A DNA stretch of 64,000 bases from Rhodoplanes sp. Z2-YC6860 (GTDB taxonomy: Bacteria; Pseudomonadota; Alphaproteobacteria; Rhizobiales; Xanthobacteraceae): NCBI RefSeq assembly GCF_001579845.1, contig NZ_CP007440.1:6470029-6534028 (forward strand), in the 5' to 3' direction. Under the pieces are notes generated by a model. That model made no database searches. It was not told where the DNA came from and saw only the letters and a list, made by a program, of their open reading frames with translations. The position numbers were made by a program, and so were the translations under genes. Within the stretch, counting starts at the first letter, position 1. The number at the start of each line of letters is the position of its first letter. Positions 44,693-54,227 of this stretch are shown piece after piece.

Positions 44693-45610
44693 TTATCGCT
44701 TCGCTCGCCAAGGCGCTGGGCCGAACCGTTCGCTCAAGAAATCAAGAAAGACCCTGACTTTTGGCGTCCGTTGTCGACCCGGCGGCAGCATTGCCCACAG
44801 CGGAAAGCTCTCCGGCTCCTGAAAATCCTTCAGGAGTGGTTCCAACAGTCCCTGCTGGATCGCGCTTGCAACGACGTTGTCTCCAAAGCGGATGATGCCC
44901 AATCCCTCGATCGCGAGCTTGAGCAGCATATGCGCGGTATCAGCTGCGACGGGACCCTTGACCTCCACCTGGGCTAGTTCGCCATCAATTCGAAACGGCC
45001 ACCGGTTGGCGCCCGGAAAGTGACTGAGGATCAAACAGGCGTGGCGAGCAAGATCCGAAGGATGGTTAGGTCGACCGTAGCGGGCGAGGTATTTCGGGCT
45101 GGCGCAAACCACCTGCGTCAAGTCGACAATTTTGGACGCGACCAGCGTCGAGTCGTCCAGCCGTCCTACCCGCAGCGCGACGTCGATGTTGTCGGCAATC
45201 AGATCGACCGAACGGTTCGTCACCAGAAAATCGAACGTGATGCGGGGATAGCGCGCCAGGAAATCCGGCAGCGCGGGCGCCAAATGGTCGACGGCGAAGG
45301 TAGGAAATGCATGAACTCGCAGTTGGCCGCGCGGCGAGGTGCGCGTCACTGCGATTTCGGCTTCCGCGCTTTCTATGGCCCGAAGAATGTCTCGGGCCCG
45401 ATCGAGATAGATTTCCCCCTCATGGGTCAGCGCCAAGCGCCTGGTGGTTCTATTAATCAGCCGCACACCAAGGCGAAGCTCCAATCGCGTGATGAGCTTC
45501 GAGACCGCGGAAGGTGATACGCCGATGTCCTCGGCCGCGGCGGCGAAGCTTCCGCGCTCGATCACGCGCTGGAAAACGCCCATCTCATTAGGCGGGCTGA
45601 CCATATTCAA
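44693..45610 (-). CDS. LysR-family transcriptional regulator
   Basis: A 305-residue regulator. HTH: FQRVIERGSFAAAAEDIGV, SPSAVSKLITRLELRLGVRL. Ligand domain from RGQLRVHAFPTFAVDHLAP. Typical of the large DmlR-like class (INRTTRRLALTHEGE). It is divergent from a Bug receptor/PPOX operon, and TTCAC-N2-GTGAA (45619-45630) in the gap may be its site. Confidence 0.92.
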   Translation of the reverse strand: MNMVSPPNEMGVFQRVIERGSFAAAAEDIGVSPSAVSKLITRLELRLGVRLINRTTRRLALTHEGEIYLDRARDILRAIESAEAEIAVTRTSPRGQLRVHAFPTFAVDHLAPALPDFLARYPRITFDFLVTNRSVDLIADNIDVALRVGRLDDSTLVASKIVDLTQVVCASPKYLARYGRPNHPSDLARHACLILSHFPGANRWPFRIDGELAQVEVKGPVAADTAHMLLKLAIEGLGIIRFGDNVVASAIQQGLLEPLLKDFQEPESFPLWAMLPPGRQRTPKVRVFLDFLSERFGPAPWRAKR

Positions 45611-45618
45611 GAATTCTA

Positions 45619-45630
45619 TTCACGAGTGAA
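45619..45630. promoter_or_regulatory. Small dyad in the LysR/Bug intergenic region
   Basis: TTCAC-GA-GTGAA, close to the LysR start. A candidate operator by symmetry only. Confidence 0.25.
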
Positions 45631-45728
45631 GCGAACTCGGGCCTGATTATCTTTCACTTTACATGAATTAAGGTCCGGATGTCGATCAAGCTCTCTGGTT
45701 GCGGGCATCAACGCTCTAAGAGGACGTC

Positions 45729-46721
45729 ATGACTTTGGCCCGTCGAGATTTTTTGCGGCTTGTTGCAGCTTCGATGGCTGCTGTCGGGCCTCCGTCCTCC
45801 CGTGCTGCGTGGTCGCAAACCTATCCCGTCCGCCCCGTCCGAGTGATCGTACCGGTCGCCGCTGGCGGCCCGGTTGATGTCATCACGCGCACGATCATGC
45901 AACAGTTCTTTGAGCAGCCGGGCCAGCCATACTACGTGGAGAATATCCCTACCGGTGCCGGCAACGTAGCGACAGGCATCGCTGCCAAGGCGCCAGCCGA
46001 CGGGTACACGGTGATGACCGTCACCACCGCCCTGGTGATCAATCCGAGCCTCTACGCCAGTTTGCCGTACGATCCGATCAAGGACTTCGCGCCGATCACC
46101 CTGGTCGGCGCTTCACCGCACGTGCTCGTCGTGCACCCCGCGTTGCCTGCGGCCAACGTGAAAGAGTTGGTCGCGCTGGTGAAAAGCAACCCCGGCAAAT
46201 ACAGCTACGCGTCTCCGGGCACAGGACAATCAGGGCAACTTGCGGGCGAAATGTTCCGGCTCGCGTGCGAGCTCGATCTGGCGCATGTCCCATTCAACGG
46301 GGCGGCCCCGGCCATCACATCGACAATTGCCGGACATACGCAGATTGCGTTCATGTCACTCGCGGCCGCTGCCGGCAGCATTAAAGGTGGCAGCCTGCGC
46401 GCCCTCGCCGTGACTAGCGTCAACCGCTCTGAAGTGTTCCCAGACATTCCTACCATGGTGGAAGCGGGCGTTCCGGATCAGCAATCCGCATTCTGGCAAG
46501 GCATGGTTTTCCCGGCAGGAACGCCGAAAGACATTGTCAGTCGCTGGCATCGCGACATCGTCAATGTCATCGGATCGGACGACACAAGAAAACGTCTCGC
46601 GGCAATGAGTTTCGAGCCAGTGGCGAACAGCTCGGAGGAGTTCAGCGCCTTTATCAAAGATGAACTCCAGAAATGGCGGAAAGTGATTGATGGCGCGAGC
46701 ATGAAGAAGCTCGACCATTGA
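45729..46721 (+). CDS. Bug/TctC family periplasmic receptor with Tat-like leader
   Basis: A 330-residue receptor. Leader ARRDFLRLVAASMAAVGP has the twin-arginine form. Core motifs are YPVRPVRVIVPVAAGGPVD, DGYTVMTVTTAL, and VPFNGAAPAITSTIAGHTQI. It is related to the 41065-42036 product. A flavin-type oxidase gene follows after 18 bases, so the imported compound may be oxidised or reduced by it. Confidence 0.9.
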   Translation: MTLARRDFLRLVAASMAAVGPPSSRAAWSQTYPVRPVRVIVPVAAGGPVDVITRTIMQQFFEQPGQPYYVENIPTGAGNVATGIAAKAPADGYTVMTVTTALVINPSLYASLPYDPIKDFAPITLVGASPHVLVVHPALPAANVKELVALVKSNPGKYSYASPGTGQSGQLAGEMFRLACELDLAHVPFNGAAPAITSTIAGHTQIAFMSLAAAAGSIKGGSLRALAVTSVNRSEVFPDIPTMVEAGVPDQQSAFWQGMVFPAGTPKDIVSRWHRDIVNVIGSDDTRKRLAAMSFEPVANSSEEFSAFIKDELQKWRKVIDGASMKKLDH

Positions 46722-46739
46722 TACCCTCAGGAGATTGTC

Positions 46740-47366
46740 GTGGAGATTTGTTTCGAGGAAGTGATACCAACGCGCCAACGGCTGCGGGAGCTGAGCAAGC
46801 AGCCGAGCGCCAGAGCAAGTAACAAGATCATCGATCATATAGATGACATTTGCAGAAGGTTCATCGCGGCCTGCCCCTTCGTTATTGTCGCCTCACGAGG
46901 AGCGGACGGGTGCATGGACCTGTCCCCCAAGGGTGACCCCCCTGGTTTCATTGCTGTGCTCGACGAGAGGACGTTGGCAATACCGGATCGTCCGGGGAAT
47001 CATCGGCTCGATACCTTCGACAACCTGCTGACGCATCCGGAAATCGGGCTGCTGTTCATGATCCCGGGCAACGGGGACACGCTGCGCGTTAGCGGCAAGG
47101 GCAGAATTGTGCGAGACAGCTCTTTGCAGACCCGCCTTGCGATTAATGGAAACCCACCCAACCTCGTTCTCGTCGTTACCGTTGAGCAAGCCTTCATGCA
47201 TTGCCCCAAATGCATCGTAAGGTCTCGACTTTGGATACCCGGAGAGTGGCCGGACCGTTCAGACGTGCCCGCACTGGCCGAAGCAATCATGGCGCACGCG
47301 AAGCCGGCTGAGACGGCCGCCGAAGTGCGGGCCATCATCGACGATCACAACACGCACTTATATTAA
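46740..47366 (+). CDS. PPOX-class FMN-dependent oxidoreductase
   Basis: A 208-residue pyridoxamine-5'-phosphate-oxidase-fold protein: FVIVASRGADGCMDLSPKGD, then IPDRPGNHRLDTFDNLLTHP and FMIPGNGDTLRVSGKGRIV, as in the MSMEG_1061-type subfamily. Start is GTG 46740. It is cotranscribed with the Bug receptor gene, giving a two-gene unit under a divergent LysR regulator. Substrate unknown. Confidence 0.85.
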   Translation: MEICFEEVIPTRQRLRELSKQPSARASNKIIDHIDDICRRFIAACPFVIVASRGADGCMDLSPKGDPPGFIAVLDERTLAIPDRPGNHRLDTFDNLLTHPEIGLLFMIPGNGDTLRVSGKGRIVRDSSLQTRLAINGNPPNLVLVVTVEQAFMHCPKCIVRSRLWIPGEWPDRSDVPALAEAIMAHAKPAETAAEVRAIIDDHNTHLY

Positions 47367-47487
47367 GAGCTCGCGGACCCACGTCTGCTACGGGTCAGGA
47401 ACGTCGATTCCGGCCCATTTTGCACATGTCGGCTATTCCCCCGATAGCGTCAGAAAAGGCGACATCACTCGATGTCCGCCCGTGCCA

Positions 47488-48348
47488 TTAGGCGGCATTG
47501 GGAAAAGGCCGCGCAACGGCGACGTACGCTTCCTGCGGGAACGTGAATCGTCCCCCGTCGAGCATGGACACAGTTGAAAAGGCTGCGGCTTTGGCGGCAA
47601 CCGATGCGATGATCGACTGCCGTTCGGATTCAGCCCTGCCCTTCAGAAGGACCGTCATTGGTGTGGCAAGAAGTTGAAACCGGACATAATCGAGCACTGA
47701 GGGAAATTGGATCGTCTGCACGAGGGTTTGCACGTCAACCACACCAAAGCCTGCGTCGCGCAGAAGACTGTCGAGCTGCGAGGGGTCGGCGAAGGAATGC
47801 TCGCCTCGCTTGATCCGTGAGGCTTCGGGTCCGAGCACCTCATCCAGTGCGCGTACAAAGGCGTAAGCCCCAAGTGTACGTTCGATCGGGCTGTACACAC
47901 TAAGCGCAATGCGACCTGATGGGCGCACCACGCGGTGCATCTCCCTCAAAGCCTTCGGCTGATCTGGAAAGAATTGCAAACCGAGCTGGCAAAGAACCAC
48001 GTCAAATCGCGCGGAAGGAAACGGTAGATCAAGCGCACTGCCCTCCGTCCAGGTGATAGGCGCTCCTTCGCTCGCGACAGTACGGGCGACCGCCAGCATT
48101 CCAGGGTTTAAGTCCAGACCAATGACATGGCCTGATCCAGCCTTGCTGGCCGCCAGCCGCACCACGACCCCGGTGCCGCAAGCGACGTCCAGCACCTCTT
48201 CGCCCGCGCGAACCTCGGCGCGCTGAACGAGGTCGTCCGCCCATTTGATGGTGATCCCGGGTACGAGGTAGCGCTGGTATAGCTCGGCAGCGCTACCCTC
48301 CAGCTGCCAATGGCCGTCACTCATCGCCGCCCCCTGGACAGAGGACAA
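47488..48348 (-). CDS. Class I SAM-dependent methyltransferase
   Basis: A 286-residue methyltransferase of the ubiE/Methyltransf_11 type. SAM motifs are EEVLDVACGTGVVVRLAA, GLDLNPGMLAVAR, GSALDLPFPSARFDVVLCQ and VVRPSGRIALSVYS. Probably acts on a small molecule. Isolated between repeats and a DUF534 gene. The start may also be the internal Met at position 9 (MSDGHW). Confidence 0.88.
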   Translation of the reverse strand: MSSVQGAAMSDGHWQLEGSAAELYQRYLVPGITIKWADDLVQRAEVRAGEEVLDVACGTGVVVRLAASKAGSGHVIGLDLNPGMLAVARTVASEGAPITWTEGSALDLPFPSARFDVVLCQLGLQFFPDQPKALREMHRVVRPSGRIALSVYSPIERTLGAYAFVRALDEVLGPEASRIKRGEHSFADPSQLDSLLRDAGFGVVDVQTLVQTIQFPSVLDYVRFQLLATPMTVLLKGRAESERQSIIASVAAKAAAFSTVSMLDGGRFTFPQEAYVAVARPFPNAA

Positions 48349-48528
48349 TCATGCTATCGCCTAGACCTACCTGCTTGAAGGGCCAATATCCGCTGATGGT
48401 CATCCGCGTCGAATTTGGCCGATCCAGGCCACGTCCGATTTGTCCTCCACAGCGACCGTCGAGCGGACATCCTGGATCGGCAGCTTCGTGCCAATCGCGT
48501 CAATTCGCTTTTCAATAAAGCAACAAGG

Positions 48529-49503
48529 CTATTCGATCACGTCGTCAGCCGTCGCCAGTATCTCGGGCGGGACTGTCCAGCCCATAGCCTGAGCAGTCTT
48601 GAGGTTGATGATCATCTCGAACTTCGTGACCTGCTCGACGGGAAGATCGGCTGGTTTTGCGCCCTTCAAGATTTTGTCTACGAAGTAGGCACCGCGACGG
48701 TACATCTCCGCCAAGTTCTCGCCGTATGACATCAAACCGCCGGCCGTGACCCACTCCCGCGCAACGAACATGCCCGGTAGCCGCTTTACCACCGTGAAGT
48801 CGATAATTTCCTTGCGGTGCTGGAGAGTGAGTGCGTCTTGCAGAACAATCAGCGCATCGGGTTTCGCTTCGGTCATCTTTGCAAATGCGGTCTCAATGTC
48901 TTTGGGAGATCGCACTTCGAAAGGTTCTACCTTCACATGCAGCTGATCAGCTGCATCCTGAGTCAGCTTCCAGGGATAAGAGAGCGCCGGATTGGCACCA
49001 TTCCAGAGCACTGCAACACGCGACAGTCGAGGTACTACTTCCTTCAATATTTCTAGACGCTTGGTGCTGAGCGCAGCAGTCTGCGCAGCGCCACCGGTGA
49101 TGTTGCCACCGGGATGCGCAAGGCTGCCGATAAGACCGCTTTCAATCGGGCTAATGGCGTTGGGGAATACCACTGGAATGTCGGTCGCCGGGCTTTTGAC
49201 TGCAAAGCCTGCGGGCGTCGTCGAGACAACAATCACATCGACCTTCAGTCGCACCATCTCTGTGGCAAATTCTTTGAAGCGCTCCGAGCGTCCCTCGGCA
49301 TAGCGGCGCTCCACATTCAAGTTTCGACCTTCTTGATAGCCAAGGTCCTTCAGACCATCGAACAGACCATCGTAGAACTTCTCGTAGCCGTGAGCGAGAA
49401 AGCCCATGCGCCAAACTTTTCCGGGTTGCTGGGCATAGCCCGCGTGTGCCCATGCCGCAGTTGCCCCGAGGCCGCCAAGAAATTCCCTCCGCCTCATGTC
49501 CAT
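48529..49503 (-). CDS. DUF534/COG2984-type ABC substrate-binding protein (copy 3)
   Basis: A 324-residue exported protein with Tat-like leader MRRREFLGGLGATAAWAHAG and the family core (FPNAISPIESGLIGSLAHPGGNITGG). It ends with [20 protein letters not shown] and ILATADDVIE. It is the most diverged of the three intact copies. An IS1182 transposase gene lies 175 bases away on the same strand, so the region has been rearranged. Confidence 0.85.
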   Translation of the reverse strand: MDMRRREFLGGLGATAAWAHAGYAQQPGKVWRMGFLAHGYEKFYDGLFDGLKDLGYQEGRNLNVERRYAEGRSERFKEFATEMVRLKVDVIVVSTTPAGFAVKSPATDIPVVFPNAISPIESGLIGSLAHPGGNITGGAAQTAALSTKRLEILKEVVPRLSRVAVLWNGANPALSYPWKLTQDAADQLHVKVEPFEVRSPKDIETAFAKMTEAKPDALIVLQDALTLQHRKEIIDFTVVKRLPGMFVAREWVTAGGLMSYGENLAEMYRRGAYFVDKILKGAKPADLPVEQVTKFEMIINLKTAQAMGWTVPPEILATADDVIE

Positions 49504-49677
49504 CCCCGGTCAGAACATCGTAGCGGGCCAAACGATTACTTGAATAGGCTGGAAGATGGCTTCGCAGCTGCAACATGGGACGCGAGCCGATGTCGGAGTT
49601 GGGTCTTGGCCGTGCAAAAACGTCTGGATACGCGGATTTTAAGCAGAGTCTGTGAGGGAGGCGAGCGTTGGGGCTGG

Positions 49678-51138
49678 CTATACCCTGATCGCGGCCATCA
49701 GCGGCCGGACGCCCATGATGCTCATCGCCCTCGTCATGTTGTAGGCCAGGACATGCAGCGCCATCTCTGAAGCGACCCGTGGCAGCGTCTTCATCAGGAA
49801 GTGGGTGGCGCCCATCCGGGCTTTGATCGTGCCAAATGGGTGTTCGACCGTCTCGCGACGCTGGCGCATTTTCTCTGGGTGCTCGTCGAGCCGACGCTGC
49901 ACGGCTTCGAGAACATGCTCGTGTTCCCATCGGGTGATGCGTCGCTCCTTGCCGCTGGTGCAAGTCTGCTTGATGGCGCAGCCCTGGCAGGCATTGGTCC
50001 AATAGCGGCGCAGGAGCATTCCATGTTCTTCGTTGGTGTAGCGGTAAGGCAAGCTTTCCCCGGCCGGACAGATGTAAACGTCCTGCTCGGCCACGTAGCG
50101 GAAGTCCTGTTTGCCGAAACGCCCCTTGGCAATGATGCCTGAGGTCATCGGCTTGGGCAGCGTGACCGTGATGCCGGCATCCTCGCAGGCCAGGATCTCT
50201 TCGCTGCTGAAGTAGCCGCGGTCAGCGACCGCATCGAGGCTCTCTACTCCCAATGTCGCCTTCGCGGCCTTCGCCATGGTCGAGAGCTGCGATCGGTCGG
50301 TTCCGACGTTGGTCACCTCATGCGTAATGATCAGATGATGCTTGGTCTCCACGGCAACCTGAACGTTGTAGCCGACGACCCCAGACCCTCGGCCGCTGGT
50401 CGCCATTGAGCGAGAGTCAGGATCGGTCAGTGATATCTGTTGATCCGGAGCCGCCAGCATCTGCGCCCGGAGTTCCCCGAGATTCTGCATCTGCTCCCTC
50501 AGCTTCGCGATCTTGTCTTTCAGACGGTTCGTCTTGCTTTGGAGTGCCTCTGATGGCTCATGCCGGTCGGCGGTATCAAGCTGTTGTAGATAGCGGGCAA
50601 CGCTCTCCTCGATTTGCGCCATGCGCCGCTCCATTTTGGCGCGCGTGAAGTTCTTGTCCCGGTTATTCACGGCCTTGAACTTGCTGCCGTCGATTGCCAC
50701 GCTGGGGTCCGTCAACAGCCCCATGACGCGGCAAAGCGCTATGAACCGGGCACAGACCTGGCGGATCGCGCCGCCATTGTCCTTGCGGAAGTCGGCAATC
50801 GTCTTGTGATCAGGCACCAGCCGACCCGTTAGCCACATCGCTTCAACGTTACGCCCAGCCTCGCGCTCCAGCCGTCGGCTCGACTGAACCCGATTGAGAT
50901 AGCCGTAGATGTAGAGCTTCAGCAGGACAGACGGATGATACGCCGGCCGGCCGGTGACCTCCGGCGCAACCCCGTCAAATCCCAGCTCCGCCAGATCGAG
51001 CTCATCAACAAAGACATCGATCACACGAACCGGATTGTCCTCGCCGATCCAGTCTTCCAAGCATTCGGGAAAAAGCGTGCTTTGCCCGCGAGCCGTCCCC
51101 TCAACGAAGCGCTTCATCCGATCCCCCGCAGCCGCCAA
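49678..51138 (-). mobile_element. IS1182-family transposase gene (probably intact insertion sequence)
   Basis: A 486-residue DDE transposase. It shows the IS1182 N-terminus (RPAYHPSVLLKLYIYGYLNR, RLVPDHKTIADFRKDNG), catalytic AIDGSKFKAV, a central coiled coil, VADRGYFSSEEILACE, and the C-terminal CAIKQTC...HPFGTIKARMGATHFL region. The coding frame is full length. I could not fix the terminal inverted repeats with confidence. Ends lie near 49.65 and 51.19 kb, where GTCTGTGAGGGAGGCG and GCGTTTTCACACAG face each other loosely. Confidence 0.9.
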
Positions 51139-51296
51139 GAATCAGCGCCGCAAGAATCTCATGGAGCGGGGCGTTTTCACACAGCCAGGGTCAAACGCAC
51201 CATTTGCGAACTATTCGCATGTCCGCTTCGCCCCAAAAGCGACCTGGGACGGTCCGCTTTAGCTGGACCCAGCTGTCGCGGCTTGGGTGGTCTGAC

Positions 51297-51398
51297 TCAG
51301 AACCATCCGAGCCAACTGAAAAACATCGCCAGCAGTGCCGTGAACACGCATGCAGCGCTTGCACCGAAAAGCCAAAGCCACGTAACCTCTTCGTGCAT
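51297..51398 (-). CDS. 33-residue hydrophobic small protein
   Basis: Frame from ATG 51398: a short acidic start then a membrane helix (WLWLFGASAACVFTALLAMF) and a short tail. GGAGATTCGAGG is a possible ribosome site. Resembles in kind the 33-residue protein at 56778. No family recognised. Confidence 0.4.
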   Translation of the reverse strand: MHEEVTWLWLFGASAACVFTALLAMFFSWLGWF

Positions 51399-51620
51399 CC
51401 TCGAATCTCCGCAAGAAAATTGCGGTCTGCCTATCCGGAAATCGTTGATCCAGATCAAGGCGGGGTTGGTTCGTTCGTTTGGTTAGGTGCCCGCAAAAAA
51501 ATCAGCCGGCAAGTATGGCCTGTTGCGCGCTCGACGAACTCGGCTGCGACTCTACCGAGTCCGACGCTCTCAACAACTGCTCTGGCGATGGTCTCAGTGA
51601 CCTCACGAACCCAGCGTTAG

Positions 51621-51658
51621 AAGACCCGGTGCTTCGCCCCCCGGGTTTTTCTTTTGGG
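51621..51658 (+). terminator. Possible rho-independent terminator
   Basis: GACCCGG, then GCTTCGCCC, then CCGGGTTTTTC: a short stem with a T-rich tail. No clear gene upstream on the plus strand. Confidence 0.4.
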
Positions 51659-51705
51659 AACGCTGCCAGTCATCGGACATTGCAACTGAGGAAACGGAGA
51701 TCGAC

Positions 51706-51873
51706 ATGCTCTTCAACCCAATGCTGCCCTTCATCATCCATCAGCGCTGGCTTGAGACCGTGGTGCTCCCGTATCTCGATAGCTTCGAGAGCAGGTACCC
51801 GAGGTACGAAACAGAAGCGCTGTCCGAGGAACATGTCCAGGCGGAGCCGGTTTTCTTCGCGCACGCCGGGTGA
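51706..51873 (+). CDS. 55-residue small protein of unknown function
   Basis: From ATG 51706, with GAGGAAACGGAG upstream. It begins MLFNPMLPFIIHQRWLETVV and is amphipathic and acidic towards the end. It is not a fragment of a family I know. The ribosome site and balanced composition support it weakly. Confidence 0.45.
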   Translation: MLFNPMLPFIIHQRWLETVVLPYLDSFESRYPRYETEALSEEHVQAEPVFFAHAG

Positions 51874-52489
51874 CAACCGGTCGTAACAGGGATTCGCGAT
51901 GGACGCAGTTATTTTGCCGGTTTCTTGCTGCGACAACAACGCATCGGTACGCGTGGTCATCTAACCTGTTCTCGGCGTGCGCTTTCCGCTTTGCTCAGGT
52001 CGTGAAGCGCAAAACACGAGCGCAAAGATGTTAGTTGCCGCTCCGTCGCCCTAAACTCTTGCGGCGTGTGTGAAGGACGAACAGTTGGCTCGCGAGGCTA
52101 TCGTGCGAGCTGGCCAACAATGACCGCGTATTCCGGCGAAGGCGTTTGCGGCCAGCTATATCGAATGGCGTGAATGCGTTGAAATGCAAGCTCAAGTGCA
52201 GAGCTCAGCTCTACCTCGCGCAACCTTCCAGGTTGCAGGCTTCACGTTGCCAGCAGTTGCTCTGGCTTACCTCGAATATTTCTAAATATTCCGACGATCG
52301 CTGTTCAGGACAGGACTGCGAACGCCAACGCAGCTCCGCACGGCGGCATCTTAGCGCAGCGACCGTACACATCAGGTGCGGTGCGCGTTGGAGCGGCAAC
52401 GATGTGGCGTCGCCGCCATGTCGATGGTGCTGCCGGGATTTTCGAGAGTCCTGAAGTCAATGGAACCGACCCCGGCAAATCATGGCGGG

Positions 52490-52624
52490 CTACATTTCGA
52501 GGTTCTTCCTTCGCTCGGCAGCTAGCTTTTCCCAAGTCTTGGCAATTTCCTCGAGCGCTTGCCTTTGTCCGGGAAGCGCCCGCTGCATCATTTCGCGGCA
52601 TTCCTTTGCGCGAGCCAGGTAACG
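52490..52624 (-). pseudogene. 3' part of a small alphaproteobacterial helical protein, cut by IS5 remnant
   Basis: The minus-strand frame ending at TAG 52490 reads ARRYLARAKECREMMQRA, then ALEEIAKTWEKLAAERR. This is the pattern of small helical proteins common in Bradyrhizobium. The N-terminal part is absent: the frame meets the IS5-family remnant at about 52620. Probably broken by that insertion. Confidence 0.6.
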
Positions 52625-53186
52625 GCGGGCTGGCGTCTGGGGCCGGATAATGGATGCGCTGGCCACTGCGCACGATGCGTCGGTTCAGATGATCGACACC
52701 TCGATTGTCCGTGTGCATCAGCACGGAGCCTGCATCATCAAAAACCGAAAGCAGTCAATGGGGCGGTCCCGCGGCGGGCTGACGAGCAAGATACATGCGG
52801 TGGTCGATACCAACGGCCTGCCCGTGCGGCTCGCGTTGACCGCAGGCGAGGCGCATGACAACCGGCTCGCGGACAAACTGTTGTCGCGCTTGAAATCCGG
52901 ATCGATGCTGCTGGCAGATTGCGGCTATGACGCTGACTGGATCAGAGCCCTTGCTGCGAGGAAGGGTGCGCTGGCCAACATTCCGCCTCGCTGCAATCGC
53001 ACTGAGCCGATCTGCTTCAGCCCGTATCTCTATCGGGCTCGCAACTTGGTCGAACGGTTCTTCAACAAGATCAAGCACTGTCGTCGGATTGCAATACGCT
53101 ACGACAAGCTGACGGCGAACTACCTCGCTTTCGTTCAGCTCGCATCGATTAGACTATGGCTGCGCGTTAATGAGTCCACGTCCTAG
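52622..53186 (+). pseudogene. IS5-family (IS427-type) transposase remnant, C-terminal part
   Basis: From RAGVWGRIMDALATAHDA onward, including MIDTSIVRVHQHGAC, RGGLTSKIHAVVDTNG (first Asp), LLADCGYDADWIRAL (second Asp) and the Glu region ARNLVERFFNKIKHCRRIA. The catalytic triad remains, but the N-terminal ~90 residues and the left end are missing. The longest intact frame starts at ATG 52650. A transposase of this length is unlikely to work alone. Confidence 0.85.
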
Positions 53187-53422
53187 TAAGCTGATCTCGC
53201 TTTATGCGGAAGGATTCCTTAGTACGTTGGTGCTCTGCAACTTCGCCTTGCCGCCCAACTTGCTTCCACGACCAAGCTTGCGGCCCTGGGTCTTCTGGCC
53301 GGTGAGTTGTTCGAGTGGCGGTCATCCCAACATCGTGGAGCGTCCAATGGATGAAGCTCTGAGTTACAGGAGGGCTTACTGCACGTGCGGCGAAACGTGC
53401 TTAAATTCCGCGAGTGCGAGTG
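53187..53422. other. Short intergenic stretch after the IS5 remnant
   Basis: No credible gene. It may hold the right end of the insertion sequence. The stretch separates the mobile-element region from the stress genes. Confidence 0.35.
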
Positions 53423-53635
53423 CTAAGCGGCACGGTCATCTTCGCCGCGCAAAGGACCTTCCACGGTTTTGTACGATCCGCAGCTGCCGCATCTAAACCG
53501 CTTGAGCTCAGGCAAGCCTGATGCGGCGGGAATTGTGCAGAAGTGCTCCATCCTGTTCTTGCAGACGGTGCACGATAGCGTGAGGTCCCGTAGCTTACTA
53601 AGCATATCGAATTGCCGATCGATGAGACGCATCAT
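53423..53635 (-). CDS. Small zinc-ribbon protein
   Basis: A 70-residue protein starting at ATG 53635 (MMRLIDRQFDMLSKL). Four cysteines occur in two pairs, SCTVCKNRM and RCGSCGSY, which would bind zinc. The acidic tail ends EDDRAA. It lies 20 bases after the GreA-like gene on the same strand, so they may be cotranscribed. Function unknown. Confidence 0.65.
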   Translation of the reverse strand: MMRLIDRQFDMLSKLRDLTLSCTVCKNRMEHFCTIPAASGLPELKRFRCGSCGSYKTVEGPLRGEDDRAA

Positions 53636-53655
53636 AACTCGTGAGCAAATCGCGA

Positions 53656-54150
53656 CTACGCGCTTCGCAGCGCGTCGGGCCACTCGACGTTCTTGATCGT
53701 GTATGATCGAACGCCGGCAGGAGCGTGCACTTCGACAGAGTCGCCGCGGCTTTTTCCCATGAAAGCGCGTGCCGTGGGTGAGGACACGGAAATTCTTCCG
53801 CACCTCGCATCCGCCTCTGGCTCCCCGACAATCTGCCAAGTCCTTTTGACATGGCTATCTTCGTCCAAAACGGTGACGGTCGCACCGAACCTGACAACAT
53901 CGCCCGACAGCTTCGAGAGGTCGATCACCTCGGCCCGCGTAAGCTTGTCCTCAAGCTCAGCAATGCGGTTCTCGTTTGCGGCCTGATCCGCAACTGCGGC
54001 TTGGTAATCGGAGTTTTCGGTGAGGTTTACGTCGTCTCTCATGGCTTGTTGGAGACGCGCGACAATATCTGGTCGCTTTACATGGAGCCGATCTTTCAGC
54101 TCTTGCTGAAGAGCTATGTATCCCGCTGAAGTCATCGGCAACGTATTCAT
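53656..54150 (-). CDS. GreA-family transcription elongation factor
   Basis: A 164-residue protein. The N-terminal coiled-coil finger (ALQQELKDRLHVKRPDIVARL) has the tip motif DVNLTENSDYQAA. The C-terminal FKBP-like domain has FGATVTVLDEDSHVKRTWQI through ISVSSPTARAFMGKSRGDSV. Such proteins stimulate cleavage of backtracked RNA in RNA polymerase or act as related Gre/Rnk-type factors. It is an extra, accessory copy in a stress cluster. ATG 54150 is chosen over the longer frame to 54231. Confidence 0.9.
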   Translation of the reverse strand: MNTLPMTSAGYIALQQELKDRLHVKRPDIVARLQQAMRDDVNLTENSDYQAAVADQAANENRIAELEDKLTRAEVIDLSKLSGDVVRFGATVTVLDEDSHVKRTWQIVGEPEADARCGRISVSSPTARAFMGKSRGDSVEVHAPAGVRSYTIKNVEWPDALRSA

Positions 54151-54227
54151 TGATCGCTCCAAGGCAAAACGCGCCATCAAAACAGCCGAAAGAGGCAAAA
54201 CGTTCCCGACGCTGCGACAATCGGACG

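Larger units (their letters stand above)
51139..52489. other. Gene-poor region after the IS1182 element
   Basis: Only two small frames are worth listing (51297-51398 and 51706-51873). Overlapping frames of up to 183 codons are inconsistent with each other and show no family features. A terminator-like hairpin lies near 51621. Confidence 0.4.
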
